From the NCBI RefSeq assembly GCF_904849725.1, contig NC_058519.1, positions 533,456,316 to 533,520,315 on the forward strand: 64,000 nt of DNA, in the 5' to 3' direction. Within the stretch, counting starts at the first letter, position 1. Every line of letters begins with the position of its first letter. Shown piece by piece: positions 43,861 to 56,239 of this stretch. The notes below the pieces were generated by a model. That model saw nothing but the letters and a program-made list of their open reading frames with translations, had not been told where the DNA came from and did not search any database. Source of the DNA: Hordeum vulgare subsp. vulgare (taxonomy: Eukaryota; Streptophyta; Magnoliopsida; Poales; Poaceae). The translations under genes were made by a program, and so were the position numbers.

Positions 43861-46050
43861 GTTTCTCATAAACTTTGTACAAACCCAAAAGCTTTGATCA
43901 TCTCATCAATGCGTATATTCCAAGTCCGAGATGCTTGCACCAGTCCATCGAAGGATTGCTGGAGCTTGCATACTTGTTAACATCCTTAGGATCGACAAAA
44001 CCTTCTGGTTGTATCACATACAACCTTTCCTCAAGGAAACCGTTGAGGAAACAATGTTTTGACATCCTATGTGCAATATTTCATAAACAATGCAGCAACT
44101 ACTAACTTAATTCCAACAGACTTTTAGCATCGCTACGAGTGAGAAAGACTCATCATAGTCAACTCTTTGAACTTATCGAAAACATCCTTGCGACAAGTCG
44201 AGCTTTTCTTAATGGTGACTTTTCACCATCATCGTTTGTCTTCCCTTCAAAGATCCATCTTTACTTAACAGTCCTACGACCATCAAGTAGTTCTTCCAAA
44301 GTCCACACTTTGTTTTCATACATGGATCCTCTCTCGGATTTCATGGCCTCCAACCATTTGTCGGAATCCGGGCCCACCATCGGTTCTCCATAGCTCGTAG
44401 GTTCATTGTTGTTCAACAACATGACCTCCAAGACAAGGTCACCGTACCACTCTGTAGTAGTACGCGACCTTGTCGACCTACGAGGTTTGTAGTAACTTGA
44501 TCCGAAGCTCAATGATCACCATCATCAGTTTCCACTTCAATTGGTATAGGCGCCACAGGAACAACTTTCTGCGCCCTGCTACACACTGGTTGAAGTGACG
44601 GTTCAGTAACCTCATCAAGTTCCACCATCCTCCCACTCAATTCTTTCGAGAGAAACCTTTCCTCGAGAAAGGACCCGTTTCTAGAAACAAACACTTCGCT
44701 TCCGGATCTGAGATAGGAGATGTACCCAACTGTTTTGGATATCCTATGAAGATGCATTTATCCGCTTTGGGTTCGAGCTTATCAGACTGAAACCTTTTCA
44801 CATAAGCATCGCAGCCTCAATTATTTAAGAAATGACAGCTTAGGTTTCTCCAAACCATAGTCTATACCATGTCATCTCAACGGAAATATGCGGTGCCCTA
44901 TTTAAAGTGAATGCGGTTGTCTCTAATGCATAACCCATAAATGACAGTGGTAATTCGATAAGAGACATCATAGCATGCACCATATCAAATAGGGCGCGGC
45001 TATGACGTTCGGACACACCATCACACTATGGTGTTCCAGGTGGCATGAATTCGAAAAAATTTCCACATTGTCTCAACTGTGTACCAAAACTCGCAACTCA
45101 GATATTCATCTCTATGATCATATCATAGACAATTTATCCTCTTGTCACGATGATCTACACTCTAAAATATCTTTGAACTTTTCAATATTTCAGACTTGTG
45201 ATTCATCAAGTAAATACTCATGTATCTACTCAAATCATCAGTGAAGTACGAACATAACGATATCCACTACGTGCCTCATCACTCATTGGACTGCACACAT
45301 AAAAATGTATTACTTCCAACAAGCTACTTTCTTGTCCCATGTGGTATGATTTGCATGTCTCAAGTGATTCAAAATCAAGTGAGTCCAAATGATCCATCTG
45401 CATGGAGTTTCTTCATGCCTTATACCAACAGGTGTGGTTTGCATGTCTCAAATGTTTCAAAAATAAGTGAGTACAAAGATCCATTAGCATGGAGCTTTTT
45501 CATGCATTTTACACCAACATGACTCAAGCGGCAGTGCCACAAGTAAGTGGTACTATCATTATTACTTTATATCTTTTGGCATCAATATTATGAACATGTG
45601 TAAGACTACGATCGAGATTCAATAAACCATTGAAGGTAATTATTCAAGCAAATAGAATAACCATTATTCTCTTTAAATGAATAATTGTATTGCAATAAAC
45701 ACGATCCAATCATGTTCATGCTCAACGCAAACACCAAATAACAATTATTTAGGTCTAACACCAATACCGATGGTAGAGGGACCGTGCGATGTTTGATCAC
45801 ATCAACCTTGGAAACACTTTCAACACTTATCGTCACCTCGCCTTTAGCTAGTCTCGTTTATTCCGTAGCTTTTATTTCGAGTTACCAATCACTTAGCAAT
45901 CGAACCGGTATCTAATACCCTCGTGCTACTATTAGTACTAGTAAAGTACACATCAATATCATGTATATCAAATATACTTCTGTCGACTTTGCCAGCCTTC
46001 TTATCTACCAAGTATCTAGGGTAGCTCCGCCTCAGTGACCGTTCCCCTCA
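43861..46050 (-). pseudogene. Angela pol: integrase C-terminal part and RT N-terminal part (degenerate)
   Basis: Minus-strand RT pieces are VCKLQQSFDGL, RTWNIRIDEMIKAFGF and QPEGFVDPKDVNK. Upstream are the linker and RT entry (TEWYGDLVLEVMLLNNNEP, then GPDSDKWLEAMKSE, VWTLEEL) and the integrase tail (SKTVGYISYLRSGSEVFVS). Toward 46050 the integrase and protease region is recognisable only in patches (VYFTSTNSSTRVLDTGS). Many stops and shifts are present. Confidence 0.65.
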
Positions 46051-46560
46051 TAACAGAAGCACTTAGTCTCGGGTTTGGGTTCAATCTTGGGTATCTTCAT
46101 TAGAGCAACAACTGGTTTGCCACTTCATGAATTATCCCTTCCAGCCCTTGCCCTTCTTGAAACTAGTGGTTTTACTAACCATCAACAATTGATGCTCCTT
46201 CTTGATTTCTACTTTCGAAGTGTCAAACATTGTGAACCGCTCAAGGATAATCATATCTATCATTGATGTGTTATAGTTCATCACGAAGCTCTAGCAGCTT
46301 AGTGGCAGTGACTTTGGAGAACCATCACTATCTCATCTGGAAGATTAACTCCCACTTGATTCAAGCGATTGTTGTACTCAGACAATCTGAGAACATGCTC
46401 AACAATTGAGTTTTTCTCCTTTACTTTGTAGACAAAGAATCTTGTCGGAGGTCTTATACCTCTCAACAAGGGCACTAGCATGAAATCTCAATTTCATCTC
46501 TTAGAACATCTCTTATGTTCCATGACGTTTCAAGATGTGTTCGGCGCCTTGCTTCTAAGC
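46051..46560 (-). pseudogene. Angela gag remnant
   Basis: Minus frame 46299-46481 reads KVKEKNSIVEHVLRLSEYNN, then LNQVGVNLPDEI, typical of BARE/Angela gag. The zinc-knuckle region (about 46020-46060) is degraded. Confidence 0.65.
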
Positions 46561-48053
46561 CATTAAGTATTACGCACTGAACTATCACGTAGTCATCAAA
46601 AACGTGTATGTCAGATGTTCGCAACATCGTCAGACGACGCTCGAGGTGCAGCACACCGAGTGGTGCATTAAGGATATAAGCCTTCTACGCAGCAACGAGG
46701 ATAATTCTCAGTTTTATGGACTCAGTCCGCAAAGTTGCTACTATAATCTTTCAACTAAATTTTCTCTATCAACATATAAAAAACAATAGATCTATAGCGC
46801 AAGCTACATCATAATTCGCAAAGACCTTTTGACTATGTTCATGATAATTAGAGTTTAACTAATCAAATTACTTAATAAACTCTCACTCAAAAAGTACATC
46901 TCTCTAGTCATTTGAGTGGTACATGATCCAAATTCACTAACTCAAGTCTGATCATCACGTGAGTTGAGAATAGCTTCAGTGGTAAGCATCTCCATGCTAA
47001 TCATATCAACTATACGATTCATGCTCAACCTTTCGGTCTCATGCGTTCTGAGGCCATGTATGCATATGCTAGGCTCGTCAGGTTTAACCCGAGTGTTCTG
47101 CATGTGCAACTGTTTTGCACCCGTTGTATGTGAACGTTGAGTCTATCACACCCGATCATCACGTGGTGTCTCGAAACGACGAACTGTTGCAACGGTGCAC
47201 AGTCGGGGAGAACACAATTTCATCTTGAAATTTTACTGAGAGATCATCTTATAATGCTACCTTCGTTATAAGCAAAATAAGGTGCATAAAAGGATTAACA
47301 TCACATGCAATTCATAAGTGACATGATATGGCCATCATCTTGTGCTTCTTTGATCTCCATCACCAAAGCACCGGCATGATCTTCTTGTCACCGGCGCCAC
47401 ACCATGATCTCCATCATCGTGCCGCCATCGAGGTTGTCGTGCTATCTATGCAATTACTACTAAAGCTACGACCTAGCAATATAGTAAACGCATCTGCAAA
47501 CGCAAACATTAGTTTAAAGACAACCCTATGGCTGCTGCCGGTTGCCGTAGCATCGACGTGCAAGTCGATATTAACTATTACAACATGATCATCTCATACA
47601 TCCAATATATCACATCACGTCATTGGCCATATCATATCACAAGCATACCCTGCAAAAACAAGTTAGACGTCCTCTAATTTGTTGTTGCATGTTTTACATG
47701 GCTGCTATGGGTATCTAGTATGATCGCATCTTACTTACGCAAAAACCACAACTGAGATGTGCAAATTGCTATTTAACCTCTCTCCAAGGACCGCCTCGGT
47801 CAAAACCAATTCAACTAAAGTTGAAGAAACAGGCACCCGCTAGTCATCTTTATGCAACGAGGTTGCATGTCAATCGATCAAACCAGTCTCTCATAAGCGT
47901 ACGAGTTATGTCTGTACGGGCCGCTTCAATCCAACAATACCGCTAAATCAAGAAAAGACTAAGGAGGGCAACAAATCGAACATCACCATCCACGAAACCT
48001 TTTGTGTTCTACTCGAGATAACATCTAAGCATGAACCTAGCTCATGATTCCAC
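46561..48053 (-). other. Angela gag N-terminal part and untranslated leader (degenerate)
   Basis: No intact frame is seen. A degraded primer binding site (TGGAATCATGAGC on minus, near 48040-48053) borders the 5' LTR. No separate gene is recognised. Confidence 0.5.
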
Positions 48054-49866
48054 TATTGGGGAACGTTGCATGGGAAACAAAAAAATTCCTACGCACACAA
48101 AGACCTATCATGGTGATGTCCATCTACGAGTGGAGATTTGATCTACGTACCCTTGTAGATCACTCAGCGGGAAGCGTTAAGAAACGCGGTTGATGTAGTG
48201 GAACGTCTTCACGCCCCTCGAACCTTCCCACGAACCGTCTCGCGATCCGTCACACGATCCGTTCCGACCCAGCGCCAAACGGACGTCACCTCCGCATTCA
48301 GCACACGTACAGCTCGACGATAATCTCGGCCTTCTTGATCCAGCAAGCAAGACAGAGAAGTAGATGAGTTCTCAGGCAGCGTGATGGAGCTCCGGTGGTG
48401 GTGATGATCTACTCCTGCTGGGCTCCGCCCGAGCTACGCTGAAATCCGATCTAGAGGTAAAACTATGTGGAATAGGTTAGAGTTGCACGTGGCAAAGTTG
48501 TGTCTCAAAAAGCCCTAAACCACTAATATATATAGGAGGAGGGGAGGGGCTATCCTTGGGGCTCAAGGCCCTCAAGGGTGCGCCGGCCAAGGGGGAGGAG
48601 TTCGACTCCAACCCCAATTCTGTTTGGTGAGGAAGGAGTGCACTCCTTCCTTCCCACCTCCCTCTCCTTTTTTTATTTCCTTTGGTATTTTTGCTTGTGG
48701 CGCCATAGCCTTCTTGGGCTGACTCCACCAGCCCACTAAGGACTTGGTGCGCCACCCTAGGGCCTTGGGCTCACTTCCGGGTGGGTGGGCCCCTCCCGGT
48801 AAACACCCGGAACCCATTCGTCACTCCTGGTACACTGCCGGTAATGCCCGAAACTTTCCGGTGACCAAATGAAACCATCCTATATATCAATCTTCATTTC
48901 CGGACCATTCCGAAAATCCTTGTGACATCCGTGATCTCATCCGGGACTCCAATCAACATTCGGTAACCACACATATAACTCAACTATACTAAAACATCAT
49001 CGAACCTTAAGTGTGCAGACCCTGCGGGTTCGAGAACTATGTAGACATGACCCGAGGCACTCCTCGGTCAATATCCAATAGCGGGACCTGGATGCCCATA
49101 TTGGATCCTAGATATTCTCTGAAGATCTTATCAATTGAACCTCAGTGTCAAGGATTCATATAATCCCGTATGTCGTTCCCTTTGTCCTTCGGTATGTTAC
49201 TTGCCCGAGATTCAATCGTCGGTATCCGCATACCTATTTCAATCTCGTTACCAGCAAGTCTATTTACTCGTTCCGTAATACAAGATCTCGTAACTTACAC
49301 TTAGTCACATTGCTTACAAGGTTTGTGTGTGATGTTGTATTACCGAGTGGGCCCCGAGATACCTCTTTGTCACACGGACTGACAAATCCCAGTCTTGATC
49401 CATACTAACTCAACGGACACCTTCGGAGATACCTGTAGAGCACCTTTATAGTCACCCAGTTATGTTGCGACGTTTGATGCACACAAGGTATTCCTCCGGT
49501 GCCAGTGAGTTATATGATCTCATGGTCATAGGAATAAATACTTGACACGCAGAAAACAATAGCAATAAAACGACACGATCAATATGCTACATTCATAATT
49601 TGGGTCTTGTCCATCACATGATTCTCCTAATGATATGATCACGTTATCAAGTGACAACACTTGTCTATGGTCAAGAAACCTTGACTATCTTTGATCAACG
49701 AGCTAGTTAACTAGAGGCTTACTAGGGACTGTGTTTTGTCTATGTATCCACACATGTATTTGTGTTTCCAATCAATACAATTATAGCATGGAAATAAACA
49801 ATTATCATGAACAAAGAAATATAATAATAACTAATTTATTATTGCCTCTATGTTATATTTCCAACA
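48054..49866 (-). repeat. 5' LTR of Angela element
   Basis: Left edge TATTGGGGAACG (one change from the other LTR) and right edge TTTCCAACA, next to target duplication GTTGT. Its last 240 bp match the C1-side remnant 8204-8447. Confidence 0.9.
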
Positions 49867-49984
49867 GTTGTTACTTCTATTGTTTCGATAAACCTTGGTT
49901 CTATACTGAGGGAAATACTTACCTGTATTGTGTTGCGTCATTTGTTCCTCTTCGCAGAAAATTTATCACAGATCACAAGTATCA

Positions 49985-50495
49985 ATGATGAATTGGGAGG
50001 GAATGGACGCAATGGCAAGAGAATTTTGGGAGATGAAAAGAATGGAGGTCATGCTCCGGAGGAAGATAGAGCTTCAAAATATTATGGTCGGTAGTGGTGT
50101 TGGGTTTGGAGGGGGCTTTTCTTTCGGCAATGTTGGTGGAGGGTTCGGCATGGGTGGTTGTGGTGGCGGCTTCGGCATGGGTGGAGGAGAGTTCGGCATG
50201 GGTGGTCAGTTTGGCAATGGTGGTGGTGGTGCTGATGGCGGAGGGGATGGGTTCGATATTGCGGTGGTACTTCGGCAAATTAAACCAAGTGAATGGTGGT
50301 GGTGGTGGTGATGGAGGCGCCGGTGGTGCGATTGGTTCTTTGGCGAACAATGTGAATGGTGGTGGTGGTGATGATGATGGTGGTGGCGGTGCTCATTCTC
50401 TGGTCCAAGTTCATGAAGATGGTGGTGCTCACTCTCCGGTCCAAGTTCATGAAGATGGAGGTGGTATCCTTCGCAACAATGAAGATGTTGCTTGA
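49985..50495 (+). pseudogene. 3' end of SANT/NAM-associated gene, C2 copy
   Basis: Continues in frame from 40166 once the solo LTR and one ATGAT are removed (MVM then MNWEGMDAMAREFWEMKRME). The Gly-rich tail has a shorter (GGT)n and (GAT)n than C1, so the simple repeats have changed length since duplication. Confidence 0.6.
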
Positions 50496-50719
50496 TTGCT
50501 CTATGTCATTTGAGCATTTTTTTTGTTTTGTTTGATTGCGCATTTGTAAGGCTAAACTTGATACCTCGTATGTTGCGCATGATTTTGGATGTGATGTGCT
50601 AGTATGATGAACAAGTAGTGACGTATATATATGATGATGAACTATATATGAACTAATGATGATGAACGTGTCTCGATATTTTTCCTATGATTTTATTTGT
50701 GGTACCGCAAGCCCTCGGC

Positions 50720-50787
50720 GCGGAACAGATCCCGTAAACGCGTCCCGCGAAACATTTGTGGGGCGGGTTTACGGGATCTATTCCGTC
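50720..50787. repeat. Imperfect hairpin, C2
   Basis: Same arms as 9319-9386. One arm position (CAGATCCCG) pairs better here than in C1. Confidence 0.65.
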
Positions 50788-50967
50788 AAAGGGCTCGGAG
50801 TACCGTAAAAAGTTTTGTGGACGCCCTTAAACGAGTTTTGCGGGCCGGGCTCGCAGTACCGCAAAAAAGTTTTGTAGACGTCCTTAAACGAGTCTTGCAG
50901 GCTGGCCTCACTATAGCGTAAAAAAGTTTTGTGGACGTCCTTAAACGAGTTTTGCAGGCCGGCCTGT
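50788..50967 (+). repeat. 56-57 bp tandem repeat, C2
   Basis: Copy of 9387-9566. TATAAATA follows downstream at about 51008. Confidence 0.8.
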
Positions 50968-51094
50968 TGCGGGATCTCTTAGGTTCCTCATGGGGCTATA
51001 TATCTACTATAAATAGGGCATTTGTATACGTCTAAAATCATGATTATGATTTTCCAAATTCTACATGTAGTGAGATAGTAATCGGAAATCCGTT

Positions 51095-51442
51095 GGTGCT
51101 CCCAGGAGCGCACGCGTTAAATATTTTTTTAAATGTCACAAAAATTTCAACAAAAAATTGATGTGTTCTTTGTCACATTCAAATGCTAGATACAAATTTG
51201 TAGGCAAAAAACTTAAACATCTTTGTCCTGTGCAAAAAAAACAACAACAAAAACATCAAATGTTATCTTAAATTTGGCTTTTTAACCGGTGAAACATCGC
51301 TATTCCGTTCCGCATGAAATTTTCTAAAATGTTTGCGACACTAACACGAACATCTACAAAACAAATCTGTTTTTTTAAGAAAAAACTATTAGAATATTTT
51401 TTTTGTTTACTATTCATGCAGGAGCGTGCACTCCCGGGAACC
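51095..51442. mobile_element. Possible MITE-like insertion, C2
   Basis: Copy of 9694-10043. The right end reads ACTCCCGGGAACC, slightly closer to the left end than in C1. Confidence 0.3.
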
Positions 51443-51623
51443 AAAACGCCATTCTCAATGATAACTGCAAGAATTAATGTAAAATTTGTAGAATAGAGTG
51501 GAGCATCGTATATGGCTTATTTCTCTTCGCTAACTAACAAAATTTCTCTTATCATGGATAAGATATAGCCCTTCACTACAAAACCATGTTTTTTTTTCAT
51601 GAAAGACAAAATCATGCTTATTA

Positions 51624-51735
51624 CTTCCTTCGTCCGGAAATACTTGTCATAGAAATAGATGTATCTAGACTTATTTCAGTTATAGATACGTCCATTTCAT
51701 ATATTTCTAGGACAAGTATTTTCGGACACAGGGAG
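51624..51735. mobile_element. Stowaway MITE, 112 bp, C2
   Basis: Copy of 10226-10337, TA-flanked. The right end is mutated (GGACACAGGGAG). Confidence 0.8.
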
Positions 51736-51743
51736 TACTTATA

Positions 51744-51903
51744 CTCCCTCCGTTCTAAAATATAAGACCTTCTAGAGATTTCATTAGAAGACTACATACG
51801 GAGCAAAATGAGTGAATCTATACTCTAAAATATGTCTATGTACATCTGTATGTAGTTCATATTGCAATCTCTAAAAGGTCTTATATTTAGGAACCGGAGG
51901 GAG
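51744..51903. mobile_element. Stowaway MITE, 160 bp (Thalos-like), C2
   Basis: Copy of 10346-10504, TA-flanked. Confidence 0.85.
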
Positions 51904-53129
51904 TAGTTGACTAGTATGTTGTTATCCTACACGAGTTGCTTTTGTTGTATGACCAGCGAAATGCTTCCACGCTGAAGACTTGGGTATTTTTAATAATGCA
52001 GTTGCTTCTCATGGCACATGAGAAGATGATGCAATGCAGCTGATGTCTCATTGTCATGTACAAACTCATGCATTTGTTCACTCTAGTTTGCCACTTGGTG
52101 CCAAACTCGTGTAAGAAATTTGAAACTGTGATACGTTTTATTCTGTGTGAAATTTTACTCTTTCCTGAAACTGGTCGTGGAGTGGAGTCAACATCCGATG
52201 AGCCGAGCATGTCGCAGTTCTGAAACTGAGTATTTCTTTCAGTCCTGCCCTACCATGTCTGTATTTATATGAGCTTAGAACCCGACAGTGAGCCCGACCT
52301 TCTAGTCACAACGCAGGCCGGCTTCATCTCTGGACTCTGCTTGGACGCCGGCTCCTGACAGTTGGACGTCGATGGCACCGCTTTCTAGGACGTCACTGCC
52401 GTCGATTGCCTGGACGCCAAGCATCCCGGTGCCGGCGGCGTGAAATCTAAATGTGAGCTTGGCCTGGTGCGAGGAGACGAGGAGTCGTATAAACTGGAGA
52501 ATAATTACGACCTGCTGCTTAATTTGTGTCAAGAGAATATCCAGCCTTCGAATAAGCTACTGCAATGCAAGCTCACCAAAGCATATACTGCATGTGAAAT
52601 TAAATATGTCTGCTATTGTTGATGTAAACAGGTAGGATTATAGGAAGCACAGCTTAGTATAATGGGAGTACCTAGAACTCAGCTAGCTGAGATTTATCTA
52701 TGGTCCCATTCACATAACATCATCATATATGTTGATTGGATTTTTTCCTTCTCTCCAAGGTTTGTACATGTCGTGTTGTTTTTTGGGCTTAGCCTTTTCA
52801 TTTCTATTGTCACTCATGCAAGAGCAAACATACGAATACATAAGAGAAGCACATACGTCCTAGTGGGCTAATTTGTACAACATATTTTGGTTGCCATAAC
52901 ACAGTTGTGGAGTGTGCTCTTCTTGAGCTATATCCAATCATAAGAAGAACAATAGGAGTTGTCTTAAAAAGAGGTTTTCTTTGTTGTTTTTTCAGTTTTG
53001 CCTCAGTTCAGCAGTAATCACCGGCATGACACCTCTGGCGCACATGATCTATTCCGGTCTTGTCCCATGCATTATTTATTTATTTGTTTATTAAAATCCA
53101 TCATTTTTTTAAATGACCGACTCTGGAAC

Positions 53130-53890
53130 CCGACTATGAAAACTTGCACTTGGGCCCCTCTTTTAATATTTGTAATTGCGACCTCACTAGCAAATTGGCA
53201 GTTGCGACCCGACTTCAAAACTTGTACTAACACCCTTTTTTTAATACACTTGAATACTTGCAGTTGGGCTCCGACTTTGGAAACTTGCAGTTGCGACCCG
53301 ACTTTGGGAACTTGCAGTTGTGACCCGATTTTGGAAACTTGCAGTAGCGACCCGACTTTGGAAACTTGCAGTTGCGACCTGACTTTAAAAACTTGCAGTT
53401 GCGACCCAACTTTGAACACTTGCAGTTGCGCCGTGGCTTTAAACACTTGCAGTTGCTACCCAACTCTGGAAACTTGCAGTTGGGCCCCGACTTTGGAAAC
53501 TTGCAATTGGGCCCCGACTTTGGGAACTTGCAGTTGCGACCCGATTTTGGAAACTTGCAGTAGCGACCCGACTTTGAAAACTTGCAGTTGCGACCCGACT
53601 TTAGAAACTTGCAGTTGCGACCCGACTTTGAACACTTGCAGTTGCGCCCTGACTTTAAACACTTGCAGTTGCTGCCCAACTTTGGAAACTTGCAGTTGCG
53701 ACCCGACTTTGGAAACTTGCAGTTGCGACCCGGCTTTGGAAACTTGCGGTTGCGACCCGACTTCAGAAACTTGCAGTTGCGACCCGACTTTGAACACTTG
53801 CAATTGCGACCTAACTATAAACACTTGCAGTTGCTACCCCGACTTTGAAAACCTACAGTTGCGACTCGACTTCGAATACTTGCAGTTACA
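53130..53890 (+). repeat. 27-bp minisatellite, C2 (about 24 units)
   Basis: One unit more than C1: an extra CGACCCGACTTTGGAAACTT unit near 53700. The same 8-unit order is kept. A 304-codon frame (52998-53912; CSCDPTLET repeats) is open here, but in C1 the equivalent frame is broken. Confidence 0.9.
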
Positions 53891-56239
53891 ACCACGATAT
53901 GAAAGCCCGTAGTCGCGGCCACATTTGAAAAATGGTGTTCACGTACCATTTTTGAAAACCTCGCGGTTGCGACTACACGTAAAACCTAATAGTTGCAACC
54001 CGAGTTGATAGATTGTAATTACAACCCAATTTAAAAAACTAGCAGATGTGACCAGAGTTAAAAACTTTTGTAGCACAAAACTTTTGACAGAAAAACTCAT
54101 GAAAAAAGCATTTCTACCAAAAAGGAGGCATGGGCTTTGATATCATTAGAAAAAAAGTACACAAAATAAAAATAAATAAGATGAATAAAAATAGAAATAA
54201 ATGAAAAATAAAAATATGAAACAACAAAAATAGAAAATGAATAAATGGAAGAGACAAATAAAAATAGTGAAATCACTTAATAATCAATTATCCAATCTAT
54301 GGTAACAAATGAATATAAATTAAAAAAAATGAATACACTAATTTAGTTAATGGGAGAATATTGGAATTGTATTCTACTACATATTAGTGAAATAAGAAAA
54401 AATAAACAGCAATTAATCATGGGAGAAAAATATGTGAAAAGAAAGTCGTTACAAAAAGCTGACCCTAGAAGCTACGGTCAACAGATGACACTAACGAGAT
54501 TTAAAAATGAAAAACAAGTTACAATAACATGCAATTAGCACATCAACGATTCACATCATTGAATCATATCCTCTTTGCCTTTTTCCGCTGAGTAAAAAAG
54601 AAGAAGAAGGAAAAGAAGAATAAAAGCCCATATAACCTAGCTCCATAAACAAAAAACAAAAAATCTACTACTCATGCACATGGGCCACGTCCTATACGAA
54701 ATTAGAGCCGCCTCCCTTGGACAAAACCAAGGAAAAAAATAACGCACTATATAAAATAGTGTCGTCCCTAGAAATATATTATTAGCATGCTATAGCGTGT
54801 TATTAACACGACATTATACATTAATAAATTTAACGAGACAATTCTCTATACGTCCTATAACATGTTACTAGGGACGGTATAGCGTGTTATTTTTCCCGTG
54901 AACAAAACACACAACGACTATAATTTATTGTGTGACAATTGGACGAAAAAAACATCATTACAAAGTGCTACAGTGAAGAAATGACAAAACAGAAAAGTAA
55001 CAACGTTACATTTATATCTCTTACCCCATGGTTTCTCATTGGGCTAGGAAATATGAAGAAAAGAAAAGCGCACATAGCCCAGCCCAATAGTCAAACAAAC
55101 AAAGGACAGATAAAACAAAATCAATGGGGCACATGGGGCTGCCCTGTAGGAGAACACCCATGCATCCTGTCACGCGAAAGAAATGTTTCGTACGAATCTT
55201 AAAACACAGATCTAATGGTTACAACGGTGAATGAAACCATAACAAAACCTCATCTAGCTGAGTTTTAGGAAGACCGTAGTATAATTGCAATCCATCTTAT
55301 GGACCAGCATGCACCTTCTTCCCCTTGCTCCAATAACATCCAAAAGGGTCTAGTTGCTGCCGCCGTCGCGCCACTGGTACTGTTGTTCATCGCAGCTCAC
55401 GCCACCCCTTGAGCATGTCGCTTGACGAGTTGCAGCGATGAACACTGACGTTGGCACTGGCAAGCAGGGGAGGCGAACTGCAGCGATGAACTCTAGCATG
55501 GGCAAGCAGGGGAGTCGAGCTGCGCGTATAGGCACGCATGCACGCGCAAGTCTGGGGCCTTTGCGTGAGCTGCAATGCCACGCTTAGGTGTGGGCGAACT
55601 ACGATAGTGAGCTGCGACGTGGTGCAGGGAAGGAGAGCTATGTCAAAGGGCATGTGGTGGACGAGCATGCACCAGAGAGCTTCGGCGGCACACTAAGGCG
55701 TGGATGAGCTACGGAGGATGTCGCGACACATGGATCTGGATTAACTTTGGACACGAGAGGGCTGCAGGATTTGGACTGCAGCGGCTAGCCGTGACACATG
55801 GATCGATCGCATCATTAACTTTGGAGCAACCCCATCCCCAGACCGAGAAACGGGAAACAGTGCCAGGCAGGTGTGACTCTCAACATATCACAAGGAACAG
55901 CAAGAAGATAGGGAAACAACTGATTAAGCAGCGCAAATGGCAATCCATAATACAGTACAGTAGTACCACCCAATTATGACATGGTCCAGTTCGATAGCAT
56001 ATATAAGCTCAAAACCTAACGGTGATCAAGGCACAGTTACTGAACTGATACTACTCAAGATAGATAAATATATAGACTAATGGATAACTAGCTGATGATG
56101 CATTAAGATTTAGAGTTTTTTTTACCGTACCCTGTACTGTTCAAAGGGGAGGCAGCAGTATAACATAATCAAACTGTCAATTTTCTAAGGGTGCGATGGG
56201 TAGAAAAATATATTAGTTAATTTACTAACTATGGAGCAG

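Larger units (their letters stand above)
41650..49866 (-). mobile_element. Complete Angela/BARE-type Copia element, minus strand, TSD GTTGT
   Basis: Two LTRs of equal length (1,813 bp each) enclose a degenerate 4.6-kb interior. The element is flanked by GTTGT at 41645-41649 and 49867-49871. Removing it restores a continuous solo LTR. The LTRs differ at many positions, so the insertion is not recent. The interior lacks part of RT and most of RNase H, so it cannot move on its own. Confidence 0.92.
40172..49984 (+). mobile_element. Solo LTR (about 1,591 bp), split by Angela
   Basis: It begins TGATACATCTCC, ends ...ACAAGTATCA, and is flanked by ATGAT (40167-40171 and 49985-49989). Parts are 40172-41649 and 49872-49984. 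TATAAATT at about 40539 is a candidate TATA. No second LTR or internal region is present, so it is a solo LTR, probably of a gypsy family with TGATACGTCTCC-type starts. It sits inside the coding frame of the SANT gene. Confidence 0.85.
49985..55966 (+). repeat. Segmental duplication block C, copy 2
   Basis: Counterpart of 8566-14568 with the same order of parts, running into block A copy 3. 51904-53129 and 53891-55966 hold no recognised gene. Confidence 0.9.

Noticed and set aside
52998..53912. 304-codon CSCDPTLET repeat protein in C2
   Set aside because: The 27-bp unit keeps frame by arithmetic. The same region is broken in C1, other frames on both strands are also open, and no promoter or splice context is seen.
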